A stretch of DNA of 64,000 nt from Nitrospira lenta. Its GTDB lineage: Bacteria; Nitrospirota; Nitrospiria; Nitrospirales; Nitrospiraceae. The stretch lies in NCBI GenBank assembly GCA_945865525.1, contig CAMBDY010000001.1, forward strand, positions 62,001-126,000. The letters run 5' to 3'. The translations under genes and the position numbers were made by a program. The notes under the pieces were generated by a model. It was not told the origin of the DNA. It made no database searches and worked only from the letters and a program-made list of their open reading frames with translations. Shown here piece after piece: positions 26,015 through 33,993 of the stretch (positions are counted from its first letter, which is position 1; each line of letters opens with the position of its first letter).

Positions 26015-26650
26015 TTACACTCCGCGCATATCTGGCGCCCATATATATTTGTGTAGCTGCAACTGAAAACGGACTGGTAGGCGATCAGCGAGGATCCATT
26101 CTGCCAGTTGGCGGAGATCGAGTGAGCCGAAGACCGGACTGAAGAGCGCCGGGCAGCGGTCGGTCACATGATGGAGGGCAAGAATCTCCTTCGCCCAATC
26201 ATAATCGGCTCGATTGGTCAGGACGAACTTGGCTTCATCTTTGGCAGTCAGCGCAGTAAGATTGGGCCAATGCATCCGTTCTGTCATGCCGCTTCCTGGG
26301 CACTTCACATCCAGGATGATATGGACTCGGGGATCGACCGGCGCGATATCGATACTGCCGCTGGTTTCCAGGAGAACGATGTAGCCGGCATCGCAGAGTC
26401 TGACCATGAGGGGTAGGCTCTCAGGTTGCGCGAGCGGCTCCCCGCCCGTGACCTCCACGAGACGGGATCCATAGGTCTGTACCTTTGCCAGAACCTCATC
26501 GATCGAGCAGTCGTGGCCGCCATAAAAGGCGTAGTCGGTGTCGCACCAGGTACAGCGGAGCGGGCAGCCGGTCAGCCGCACAAATACACAGGGCTGTCCC
26601 ACGTAGCTCGACTCGCCCTGAATGCTATAAAAGATTTCAGTGATGCGCAT
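26015..26650 (-). CDS. queE: 7-carboxy-7-deazaguanine synthase
   Basis: QueE is a radical SAM enzyme that contracts carboxytetrahydropterin to 7-carboxy-7-deazaguanine on the way to queuosine. The start MRITEIFYSIQGE and the cluster motif Cys29-x3-Cys33-x2-Cys36 (GCPLRCTWCDTDYAF) are diagnostic, as is the VTGGEPLAQ segment. The length of 211 residues is normal. The other preQ0 genes (queC, queD, folE) are not in the window. It starts 49 bp after the HAD phosphatase gene ends and may be co-transcribed with it. Confidence 0.95.
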   Translation of the reverse strand: MRITEIFYSIQGESSYVGQPCVFVRLTGCPLRCTWCDTDYAFYGGHDCSIDEVLAKVQTYGSRLVEVTGGEPLAQPESLPLMVRLCDAGYIVLLETSGSIDIAPVDPRVHIILDVKCPGSGMTERMHWPNLTALTAKDEAKFVLTNRADYDWAKEILALHHVTDRCPALFSPVFGSLDLRQLAEWILADRLPVRFQLQLHKYIWAPDMRGV

Positions 26651-26699
26651 AATTTAAGACGTGAGCCGCAAAAGGTGAAACGAGTAAGGAGTCACGTCG

Positions 26700-27410
26700 T
26701 TATGTCCATTCCGTTACAGGCCAGCCCCGGCGGTGTGCGATGCGTTGCATACCCCGGATCGGGTTGACGACCAGTGGGTGGCCGACTAGTTCCAGGAGGT
26801 CGTAGTCTCCAGGGCTGTCTCCGTAGGCGTAGGAGCCTGTTAGATCGAGGCCCATTTCGCGGGCATGAGCGAGAATCAACTCGCGCTTGCCAACGCCATA
26901 GGGTAGGGGCGGAATCAAGGCGCCAGTATAGAGGGAATTGTACTGTTCTAGTTTTGCCGCGAAAACGGTGGGCACGTTTAAGAATGCTGCAAGGGGCGCA
27001 ATTAAAAAATCCGGCGCGCCAGTCACAAGAATCAACTGATGCCCCGCCCGCCGATGGGCATCCAACTGGGCAAGGCCCTGTAGGGCTAGCCGGCCAATCA
27101 TCTCCGCCTGACAGAACTCCTTCGCAGAGGACTCCATGTCGGCGGGGCGCTTGTTCGTGAGATATACTTTCCGTTCCCGGAGCGAGTGCAGCGAAAAGGG
27201 GGGCACATGCCCGGCCAGCCAGGCCAGTGTCCGGCTCAACTCGCTCCACCCCACCAGGCCACGCCGCCAGAGAAACCGGAAAAATCGTATCTCGCTGGCC
27301 TCGCCTGGCAGGAGCGTGTTGTCGACGTCAAACAATGCGACGACGGACCCTTTGGTTTGTCGTTCAGCGACATCGTCATGCGTAGAGGTCAGGATCTGGT
27401 GGTTCTGCAC
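26700..27410 (-). CDS. HAD-IB family phosphatase
   Basis: The 236-residue protein has HAD motif I ALFDVDNTLLPG with the nucleophile Asp28 and acid/base Asp30, motif II VTGAPDFLIAPL, a conserved Lys in GVGKRELI, and motif III YGDSPGDYDLLELVG. This is the SerB-like IB branch, whose members act on phosphoserine, lysophosphatidic or similar phosphates. The substrate cannot be read from the sequence. The chosen start is a GTG (27410) with a weak ribosome binding site. It runs toward queE and is divergent from tRNA-Leu. Confidence 0.85.
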   Translation of the reverse strand: MQNHQILTSTHDDVAERQTKGSVVALFDVDNTLLPGEASEIRFFRFLWRRGLVGWSELSRTLAWLAGHVPPFSLHSLRERKVYLTNKRPADMESSAKEFCQAEMIGRLALQGLAQLDAHRRAGHQLILVTGAPDFLIAPLAAFLNVPTVFAAKLEQYNSLYTGALIPPLPYGVGKRELILAHAREMGLDLTGSYAYGDSPGDYDLLELVGHPLVVNPIRGMQRIAHRRGWPVTEWT

Positions 27411-27465
27411 AACGTTGGAGGATCCGGTGAGTATTTGCGCCCGATTCTACCGGACACTCTATTGA

Positions 27466-27495
27466 TTGACAAGGATTTTGCCCCACTTCTATAAT
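27466..27495 (+). promoter_or_regulatory. Consensus sigma70-type promoter of tRNA-Leu (GAG)
   Basis: TTGACA (27466-27471) and TATAAT (27490-27495) match both consensus boxes exactly, with an 18-nt spacer. The tRNA begins 35 nt after the -10 box, as expected for a stable RNA. This is the clearest promoter in the window. Confidence 0.85.
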
Positions 27496-27529
27496 ACTCC
27501 TTCGTCGTCGTCGAAGTGACCTCCTATAT

Positions 27530-27613
27530 GCCGAAGTGGTGAAATGGCAGACACGCACGTTTGAGGGGCGTGTGGCGCAAGCCGTGCGGGTTCAAGTCCC
27601 GCCTTCGGCACCA
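27530..27613 (+). tRNA. tRNA-Leu (anticodon GAG)
   Basis: Acceptor GCCGAAG pairs with CTTCGGC, discriminator A, encoded CCA. The anticodon arm CACGT/GCGTG encloses TTGAGGG (anticodon GAG), with a long variable arm and a GGGTTCAAGTCCC T-arm. It reads CUC and CUU codons. It is transcribed from the consensus promoter just upstream. Confidence 0.95.
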
Positions 27614-27843
27614 ATTCAAGCTCGCTTATCCCTGCGGTTATTTTCTGGAGTTGAGTTATTGGGGCCAAGCGCCGTTCCTCTTTCTCAAGTTACTCCATAG
27701 AAACCGTTTGAGATGAAGACGCTCCTTGACGCAGTCTATGCAGCATTATAGCCCTAGCCCTGTTTCCTCCTGTCGCGTCTTCCATTGACACCCACGTTGT
27801 CAGAAATCACACTGTCCCCTCGTCCACGAGAGAAACGTTCAGT

Positions 27844-28287
27844 ATGGTTACCGGCTGGTGGAGTCCTCAACTCAATGCTCTGCTGGGCAGTCTCGTCGTA
27901 GCGGCGGGCGCCTGGCTGGCCTGGGGTTCGTTTTCGGCCTGGGAAATCGTTCTTGCCGTCGGGACCGCAGCGGGATTCTTGCTTTGGCAGGGGCGCACGA
28001 TTAAATTGGTCTGGGCTTGGGCCACCTTGTTGCTGGGTCTGGAAAGTCTGGCCTGGCCGATCATGATGATGGCTCAGGTTCGCTCGATCACGACAGAGCC
28101 GACAGATGAGCAGATGGGGGCGGTCCTCTCAGCCATTTTGACAGGAATTTTTTCGGCGGTTTTTTGGATCACGTTTGCTTACGGGCTCTTTAAGCGAGCC
28201 AGTCAGCCAAGCATCTCGCCTTCATCAGAAGTGCCAGATAGCCATCTGCCTACCTCTCAATCCAAACATTCTCGCGAGAACCGATAG
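27844..28287 (+). CDS. Hypothetical small membrane protein
   Basis: The 147-residue protein has four predicted transmembrane helices (about 12-32, 33-50, 54-78 and 96-118) and a hydrophilic Ser/Pro-rich C-terminal tail. I recognise no family. ATG 27844 is the first Met after an in-frame region without coding character. It is convergent with priA, ending 3 bp from the priA stop. The 230 bp between tRNA-Leu and this gene contain nothing I can name. Confidence 0.6.
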   Translation: MVTGWWSPQLNALLGSLVVAAGAWLAWGSFSAWEIVLAVGTAAGFLLWQGRTIKLVWAWATLLLGLESLAWPIMMMAQVRSITTEPTDEQMGAVLSAILTGIFSAVFWITFAYGLFKRASQPSISPSSEVPDSHLPTSQSKHSRENR

Positions 28288-28290
28288 CGG

Positions 28291-30594
28291 CTACCACATT
28301 TCGATTGGATCAATGTCGACATCGAACTTAATGGACCGGCGATGGTGGGTCCGTTCCATGTCCTTCACCGTAGTCCGCACTGCTGTGAGCCCCGCATCTC
28401 GGTTGACCGATTTGACGAGAATTTGCCACCGGTAGCGGCCCCGGAGCTTTGCCACAGGAGAGGGGACTGGCCCTAGAATTGTGAAAGGGCCCGGCCCGCC
28501 CATCAATGAAGTTATCAGACGGGTCTTTGCTTCGGAAGGTGATGCGCAGGAGGTGAGCTGAGCCACCCAGGCTGTGGCCGCGTCGCGCACCATGTCTCTA
28601 TCGGTCCCTGAGACGAGGAGAGCAATCAGATGGACGGAGGGCGGATAGCCCAACGATGCTCGATGGGACAGTTCCTCTGAGAGGAAAAGAGCCTCGTCAT
28701 CCTGTGCTATGGCTTGAATTGCATGGTGCGAGGGCAGAGAGGTTTGCACGATAATCTGGCCTCCAGCTCTTACTGGACGGACGAGGGCTACGGCATCGAG
28801 CAATGTATGATAGGTGCGTTCGGCCGATCGGAAATCCGGTACGTTGAGCCCTGCGTCCGCCTGCACCATTCCAACGAGGCCCATGGTCGGAAGCGGTCTG
28901 CGTCGCAAGAGTAATTGGGTGCCGACGATGATATCCCATTCCCCTCGGTCGATTTTTCCCCAGAGGGCCTCGGCCTCTGCCGGTTTCTTCATAGTATCTC
29001 CATCGAGCCGGATCACGGCGGCGTGGGGAAACAATCGCTTGGCATCCTCTTCAATCCGCTCTGTGCCTTCTCCGATAAATTGCATCCGAGGGCCGGAGCA
29101 GGAGCTGCACGTATCCGGGATAGACGATCTATTGCCACAATAGGAGCAGAGCAGGCAATTCGTCTGTCGAGAATACATCAGCGCCACTCGGCAGGCGGCG
29201 CAGCGGGGCACCTGGCCGCAGTCGCGACAGACGAGGGCCCCGGCATAGCCCTTTCGGTTGAGAAACAGGAGGACACCAGCCTTGCGGCTGATCGCCTGTT
29301 GGATGGCTTGAATGAGCGGTTGGCTCAACACCGTGCCGTATCCTTGCTTGCGGAGATCCACGATTTGTACGGCAGGTCGCGTATCGGATGGTACGGACTT
29401 GTGGATGAGGATTCCGTTCTGTCCCACAGCCGCTCTGGTTTCAAGGGAGGGATGGGAAGAACTTAGGATTAGCACTGTTCTCTCAGTTTGTGTTCTTAGC
29501 CAGGCCACATCCCTTGCATGGTAGCGGGGCTCCTGAGCTTCTTTGAGCGCCGTATCTTCTTCTCCCTCGATCCAAATCGCTCCAATAGCAGGCAATGGGA
29601 GAAAGATGGCTGACCGAGTTCCTACAACTACTCGCACGGCCTGTCGATGGATCTGATCCCAGAGCTCAGCTTTTGCCTGGTCTGACAGTCCGCTATGGAT
29701 ACAGATCGGGGCACTGTTCCTTTCATCATCACGGATTAAGTCGGCCACCCATTGGGCCCGTTCTGCTTCACCGACGAGAATGAGGATCGTTTGCCCACGG
29801 TCGAGTACCAGGCGAATAGTCTGCCGTAAGAGTCTCAATCGATCGGACCAAGGGGCCTGTACTAGAACTCGGGCGGGACCAGGATTTTTCAATGTCACAA
29901 AGAGCGGCTTAGCCCACGCGAGGGCCTGGTCGGGAATGAGTGACGCGGTGTGGTCGGCATGAGCTCGGCTCAATTGTATGGACGATTGGGCGAGCGGTAT
30001 GGTGAGGGCAGAGGACAGATCCTGAACCTCCCGTACCCATCCACGAACCGTGAAGTCTTGCAATAATTCAGCAAGGCCGGAGCGGCGGGAGGACTTGCGA
30101 AGTCCCGATGGTGCCTTGCTCAGCTTGACGAGCAAAGCCCGTTCCTTTACTGAGCAGGGTTCGCGTGTTGCAACTGCGGCGTGGCCTTGCTCTGTTAGCT
30201 GGTAGCGGCTGATCGGTTCCTGAGGCTTGGTGGTTGGAGGCAGCACTAGCCTGAGACATTGCCCCCATGGCGCGACATATTGCTCGGCCACCTGTCGTGA
30301 GAGTTGGAACAGATCGGCGGGCACATTGGGTGCGGTTCCTTCTGGGAGCAACGAGTGAATTTCTTTGAGGCGTGTCCGGTTCAGACCATCAGGCAGCACG
30401 GGGGGGAAAGCGATGACCGCTCCTTGAAGCATGATTCGGCCGAAGGGCACAAGCACGCGATGGCCAATGCGCAGCGTCGGTCTGAGCGACGGAGGAACGA
30501 TATAGGTAAAGGGGCCTGCCAGGTGTCGGGGAACAATGATGTCTGCAAATAGGGGTTCCTGCTCCGTGCGGGGAGGGGCTTGGGTCGAAATCAT
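28291..30594 (-). CDS. priA: PriA-like primosomal protein with degraded helicase motifs
   Basis: PriA restarts collapsed replication forks. The 767-residue protein keeps the N-terminal 3'-DNA-end-binding domain and the eight-Cys zinc region (CRDCGQVPRCAAC, then CSYC and CSSC), plus GTQ and DAGLNVPDFRSAERTYHTL text. The ATPase motifs are altered. The Walker A position (normally GVTGSGKTE) reads VQAPWSDR, the DEEH box reads IEGEED, motif V GTQMIAKGHDF reads GTQLLLRRRPLP, and the QVAGRAGR arginine-finger motif reads DAVALVRPV. It therefore probably cannot hydrolyse ATP. Helicase-dead PriA proteins are known in Actinobacteria. The scaffold role may remain. Confidence 0.88.
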   Translation of the reverse strand: MISTQAPPRTEQEPLFADIIVPRHLAGPFTYIVPPSLRPTLRIGHRVLVPFGRIMLQGAVIAFPPVLPDGLNRTRLKEIHSLLPEGTAPNVPADLFQLSRQVAEQYVAPWGQCLRLVLPPTTKPQEPISRYQLTEQGHAAVATREPCSVKERALLVKLSKAPSGLRKSSRRSGLAELLQDFTVRGWVREVQDLSSALTIPLAQSSIQLSRAHADHTASLIPDQALAWAKPLFVTLKNPGPARVLVQAPWSDRLRLLRQTIRLVLDRGQTILILVGEAERAQWVADLIRDDERNSAPICIHSGLSDQAKAELWDQIHRQAVRVVVGTRSAIFLPLPAIGAIWIEGEEDTALKEAQEPRYHARDVAWLRTQTERTVLILSSSHPSLETRAAVGQNGILIHKSVPSDTRPAVQIVDLRKQGYGTVLSQPLIQAIQQAISRKAGVLLFLNRKGYAGALVCRDCGQVPRCAACRVALMYSRQTNCLLCSYCGNRSSIPDTCSSCSGPRMQFIGEGTERIEEDAKRLFPHAAVIRLDGDTMKKPAEAEALWGKIDRGEWDIIVGTQLLLRRRPLPTMGLVGMVQADAGLNVPDFRSAERTYHTLLDAVALVRPVRAGGQIIVQTSLPSHHAIQAIAQDDEALFLSEELSHRASLGYPPSVHLIALLVSGTDRDMVRDAATAWVAQLTSCASPSEAKTRLITSLMGGPGPFTILGPVPSPVAKLRGRYRWQILVKSVNRDAGLTAVRTTVKDMERTHHRRSIKFDVDIDPIEMW

Positions 30595-30854
30595 GCGGCA
30601 TTGTAGCAGCAGTGGAAAAGCGGGGACAACGAGAATGCCTCAGGTATTGACTGGTGGCCGGATGAAGATTCCATGTGTTTACGTGTAGATCCTGCAAAGA
30701 TCTCCCGCCGCCACGCCTGGACTCCACCAGCCGGAGGTGCAGGAGGTCCTGATGCCGATATTGCTAATAATATTGAGGCTTTGCCTCGTTGACCCGTCAA
30801 TTGATCAGGTGCTAAGGTGCTCGCAGATCGATGGCTTACAGAGTGGGAACGTTC
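30595..30854. other. Intergenic region upstream of priA
   Basis: No gene is seen. A GAGGC-TTT-GCCTC hairpin lies near 30776-30788 next to an AT-rich stretch (TAATAATATTG), which could form part of the priA promoter region. No clear -35/-10 pair is seen. Confidence 0.35.
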
Positions 30855-31061
30855 ATGGCTCCTGACAGACCTTCTTCCGGCAAGGCTCCACGCCCCGATC
30901 CTCCTCGCATTGAAACTCAGATTCACCGCCGAAAGAAGGCCAAGGCCTTTTCGGCTCTAGAGCCTGAGTGGGATGAAATCGACCAGGTCCCTCCCTCCCA
31001 TTTGCGCATGCCATCAAGACGCATGGCGCCTACCCCGCCAAACAAAGCCAAAAAAGCTTAG
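30855..31061 (+). CDS. Small basic hypothetical protein
   Basis: A 68-residue, Pro-, Arg- and Lys-rich product starts at ATG 30855 with GGGAAC upstream; ATG 30831 is an alternative. It has a KKAKAFSALEPEWDEIDQ central segment and a Lys-rich end. The composition is unlike random out-of-frame text, but there is no recognisable domain. The 180 bp after it, up to nuoA, hold only imperfect inverted repeats (GGACTCT...AGAGTCT near 31167-31197) that could be a weak terminator or leader structure for nuo. Confidence 0.4.
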   Translation: MAPDRPSSGKAPRPDPPRIETQIHRRKKAKAFSALEPEWDEIDQVPPSHLRMPSRRMAPTPPNKAKKA

Positions 31062-31241
31062 TAGCGCTTCCTCTGCTAGATGGTCGACTCCCGCCCCTAT
31101 CGAGGGATACCCTCTGCCAAGGCCGCTGCGCCTAGGACTTCGGGGTCGCGGCCATAGGTCCTTTGGACTCTTGCTATCCCTGCAATCCAGAGTCTAAGAT
31201 TTCCTCCTGATTTCTACGCAAAGCATTGAAAGGTTAGACCT

Positions 31242-31625
31242 ATGAGTGGTTTCGAATTACTCCTTGAGTACCTAACCCGATACTTCCCGATTTTGCTGTT
31301 TATTTTTGTGGCGCTGGCGTTCGGCGTAGTCACGTTGCTTCTCAGTTATTTGGTCCAACCCAAGTATCCGGAACCGGAGAAGCTCACGACCTATGAGTGC
31401 GGATCGGAGCCGTTTTCGGATGCGCGTATGCCGTTCCCGGTGAGGTATTATATCTTTGCGATGCTTTTCGTGATTTTTGACATCGAAGTGATCTTTCTCT
31501 ATCCGTGGGCGGTGGTGTTCACCAAGATCGGGCTTATCGGACTGATCGAAATGCTGATCTTTATCGCGTTATTTCTGGTCGCCTATATTTACGCTTGGCG
31601 CAAGGGAGCCCTAGAATGGGACTGA
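31242..31625 (+). CDS. nuoA: NADH-quinone oxidoreductase subunit A
   Basis: This small membrane subunit near the quinone site has 127 residues and three transmembrane helices. The loop [21 protein letters not shown] (read across residues 46-66) contains the conserved ECG and the Asp/Arg-rich matrix loop. [13 protein letters not shown] is the TM2 signature. ATG 31242 has AAAGG upstream. It is the first gene of nuoABCDGIJKLMMN and overlaps nuoB by 10 bp. Confidence 0.97.
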   Translation: MSGFELLLEYLTRYFPILLFIFVALAFGVVTLLLSYLVQPKYPEPEKLTTYECGSEPFSDARMPFPVRYYIFAMLFVIFDIEVIFLYPWAVVFTKIGLIGLIEMLIFIALFLVAYIYAWRKGALEWD

Positions 31626-32143
31626 TCCAAATCGGCCGACACGACAAGGATGGTACGCCGGATATCGTGACTACTACGGTCGAAAAAGCCGTTAATTGGG
31701 CCCGCAAGGGCTCACTTTGGCCCATGACATTCGGTTTGGCCTGCTGCGCGATTGAGATGATCGCCGCCGTGTCGTCACGTTATGATATGGACCGGTATGG
31801 GGCCGGCGTCTTTCGGGCCTCGCCTCGGCAGTCCGATTTGATGATCGTGGCTGGGACCGTCTGCCGTAGGATGGCACCCGTTATCCGGAAAATTTACGAC
31901 CAAATGCCTGAGCCGAAATACGTCATTGCGATGGGGTCCTGCGCTACGTCGGGGAATATCTACGACAGTTACAGCGTTGTTCAGGGCGTCGATCGCTTTG
32001 TGCCAGTGGATATCTATGTGCCGGGCTGCCCGCCGACGCCGGAGGCGCTCTTCGACGGCATCCTCAAATTACAAGAGCGGATCATGCAGAAGCGCGTGTT
32101 CCTGAGGCAACCGGAGCAGGTCAGGCCGGGCTATAAGGTATAG
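31616..32143 (+). CDS. nuoB: NADH-quinone oxidoreductase subunit B
   Basis: NuoB carries the terminal cluster N2 next to the quinone. The 175-residue form from ATG 31616 is chosen; the longer frame is an artefact of the nuoA overlap. N2 ligands are Cys43, Cys44, Cys109 and Cys138, with the same spacing as E. coli (63/64/129/158). [10 protein letters not shown] and [12 protein letters not shown] are classic. With a normal N2 site, quinone chemistry should be possible if a NuoH partner is supplied from elsewhere. Confidence 0.97.
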   Translation: MGLIQIGRHDKDGTPDIVTTTVEKAVNWARKGSLWPMTFGLACCAIEMIAAVSSRYDMDRYGAGVFRASPRQSDLMIVAGTVCRRMAPVIRKIYDQMPEPKYVIAMGSCATSGNIYDSYSVVQGVDRFVPVDIYVPGCPPTPEALFDGILKLQERIMQKRVFLRQPEQVRPGYKV

Positions 32144-32153
32144 GGTTTAATCC

Positions 32154-32657
32154 ATGTCATTGCAGCAAGTGATGAGCCAGCTCCAAAATGCCTTCCCTGC
32201 CGGCTTGACAAAGCTCGCCGAGTGGCGCGGCGAGCTCACCGTGACCGTGCCGCGGGATCGGCTTCATGAGGTGGCGCAGTTTCTCCATGACGACCTAGCC
32301 ATGGATTTCGATTACATCGTGCATGTGAGTTCGGTCGATTGGCCTGATGATGACGAGCGTTTCGAAGTCGTGTACGAGTTCTATTCAGTCAGGAAGCGCC
32401 AGCGCATCCGTCTCAAGACCAGGACGCCGGAATCGGATTGCATTGTGGACTCTCTGACGGATCTCTGGAAGGGCGCGGACTTCATGGAGCGCGAAGTGTA
32501 TGACATGATGGGCATCCGTTTTCGGAACCATCCGGATCTACGACGGATCCTCATGCCAGACGATTACACTGAAGGCTATCCGCTTCGAAAAGATTTCCCG
32601 CTGCGCGGTAAGGGCTGGCGCGACACCTTTGAATTCTTGGACGAAACGGCCCGGTAG
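32154..32657 (+). CDS. nuoC: NADH-quinone oxidoreductase subunit C
   Basis: This 167-residue peripheral-arm subunit is separate from NuoD rather than fused as in E. coli. FMEREVYDMMGIRFRNHPDL followed by RILMPDDYTEGYPLRKDFP is the family signature. It packs against NuoD and holds the connecting module together. It lies 10 bp after nuoB and 19 bp before nuoD. Confidence 0.97.
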   Translation: MSLQQVMSQLQNAFPAGLTKLAEWRGELTVTVPRDRLHEVAQFLHDDLAMDFDYIVHVSSVDWPDDDERFEVVYEFYSVRKRQRIRLKTRTPESDCIVDSLTDLWKGADFMEREVYDMMGIRFRNHPDLRRILMPDDYTEGYPLRKDFPLRGKGWRDTFEFLDETAR

Positions 32658-32676
32658 GCCCTGATTAGGATAGACG

Positions 32677-33921
32677 ATGGCTTTTGAGGATCAACGTACA
32701 ACCGTCTATAAGGTCGATCCGGCTCATCCGGAAAGCGAGACGCTCCCGACTCTGCGGACGGAAGAGCTCCTACTTAATATGGGGCCGCAGCATCCGAGTA
32801 CCCATGGCGTGCTGAAAGTCATTCTTGAGCTGGAAGGCGAGCGCCTTGTCAAGTCGACCCCCGTGCTGGGATTCCTGCATCGCGGGGTGGAGAAGCTTGC
32901 GGAAGATGGCACCTATCACCAGTTCATCCCCCATACGGACCGGCTCGACTATGTCTGCGCGATGTACAATAACTTTGCGTATTGCCGCGCGGTAGAAAAG
33001 CTTATGAACATCACCGTGCCGGACCGCGCAGAATATCTGCGGACGATCGTGGCGGAGGTGCAGCGGATCATCGGTCATCAGTTCTGGCTCGGCACCCAGG
33101 CTCTCGACATCGGCGCCATGACCGTCTTCTTCTATTGTTTCCGCGACCGGGAAATTCTGCTGGATTGGTTCGACGAACTCTGTGGCGCGCGGCTCACGAC
33201 CAGCTGGTACCGCATCGGCGGTGTTGAGCGGGACTTTACCGCATCGCTGCTCGATAAACTGAAACAGTTCCTAGACTACTTCCCGCCGAAAATCGATGAG
33301 TACATCGTTTTCTTGGAGAAGAACCGGATCTGGGTAGCGCGGACGAAGGGCGTGGCGGTGATCTCGGCGGAAGATGCTGTCAGTTTCGGCCTGAGCGGTC
33401 CAACGCTTCGCGGGTCCGGCGTCGACTACGATCTCCGGAAGGCGGAACCCTATTCGGCTTATCCGAAATGCGAATTCAGCGTGCCGCTGGGCAAGAACGG
33501 CGACACCTACGATCGGTACTGGATTCGGGTCCAGGAACTCTATGAAAGCGTGAAGATCATCCGGCAATGTCTCGAGCAGATGCAGGACGGTCCCATTATG
33601 GCCGAGGTGTCCAGCGTCACCTTGCCGCCGAAAGAGCGAGTCTTTACGAATTTGGAATCAATGATCCAGCATTTCAAGCTCTTCTCTCAGGGGTTCGATG
33701 CCCCTCCGGGAGAGATTTATTGCGGTACGGAAGCGCATAAGGGCGAGCTGGGCTTTTACATCGTCAGCGTAGGCGGGGGAAAACCGTATCGTTTGAAGAT
33801 TCGCGCCCCCTCCTTCATTCACATGGGCGCGTTCGACTATATGTCCAGGGGCTACATGATCGCCGACGCGATCACGCTCTTCGGGACCTATGACATTGTA
33901 ATGGGTGAGTGCGACCGGTAG
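32677..33921 (+). CDS. nuoD: NADH-quinone oxidoreductase subunit D
   Basis: The 414-residue 49-kDa homologue forms the quinone pocket with NuoB and NuoH. NMGPQHPSTHGVL (about residues 31-43) holds the conserved His and neighbouring loop at the quinone headgroup. The C-terminus ends in the usual DIVMGECDR. No [NiFe]-hydrogenase-type Cys pairs are present, so it is a true complex I subunit and not a hydrogenase large subunit. A 72-bp gap follows before nuoG, where nuoE and nuoF would be expected. Confidence 0.97.
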   Translation: MAFEDQRTTVYKVDPAHPESETLPTLRTEELLLNMGPQHPSTHGVLKVILELEGERLVKSTPVLGFLHRGVEKLAEDGTYHQFIPHTDRLDYVCAMYNNFAYCRAVEKLMNITVPDRAEYLRTIVAEVQRIIGHQFWLGTQALDIGAMTVFFYCFRDREILLDWFDELCGARLTTSWYRIGGVERDFTASLLDKLKQFLDYFPPKIDEYIVFLEKNRIWVARTKGVAVISAEDAVSFGLSGPTLRGSGVDYDLRKAEPYSAYPKCEFSVPLGKNGDTYDRYWIRVQELYESVKIIRQCLEQMQDGPIMAEVSSVTLPPKERVFTNLESMIQHFKLFSQGFDAPPGEIYCGTEAHKGELGFYIVSVGGGKPYRLKIRAPSFIHMGAFDYMSRGYMIADAITLFGTYDIVMGECDR

Positions 33922-33993
33922 ACGTGAAACGTGACAAGTGACAGCTAAAAGGTCGAGCCACAATTTCGTTTTAGGTTTCATGGGGAAAAGAAC

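Noticed and set aside
31160-31200. Inverted repeat GGACTCT/AGAGTCT upstream of nuoA as a terminator or riboswitch
   Set aside because: The stem is short (6-7 bp) with a 17-nt loop and no T-run, and no riboswitch core is recognisable.
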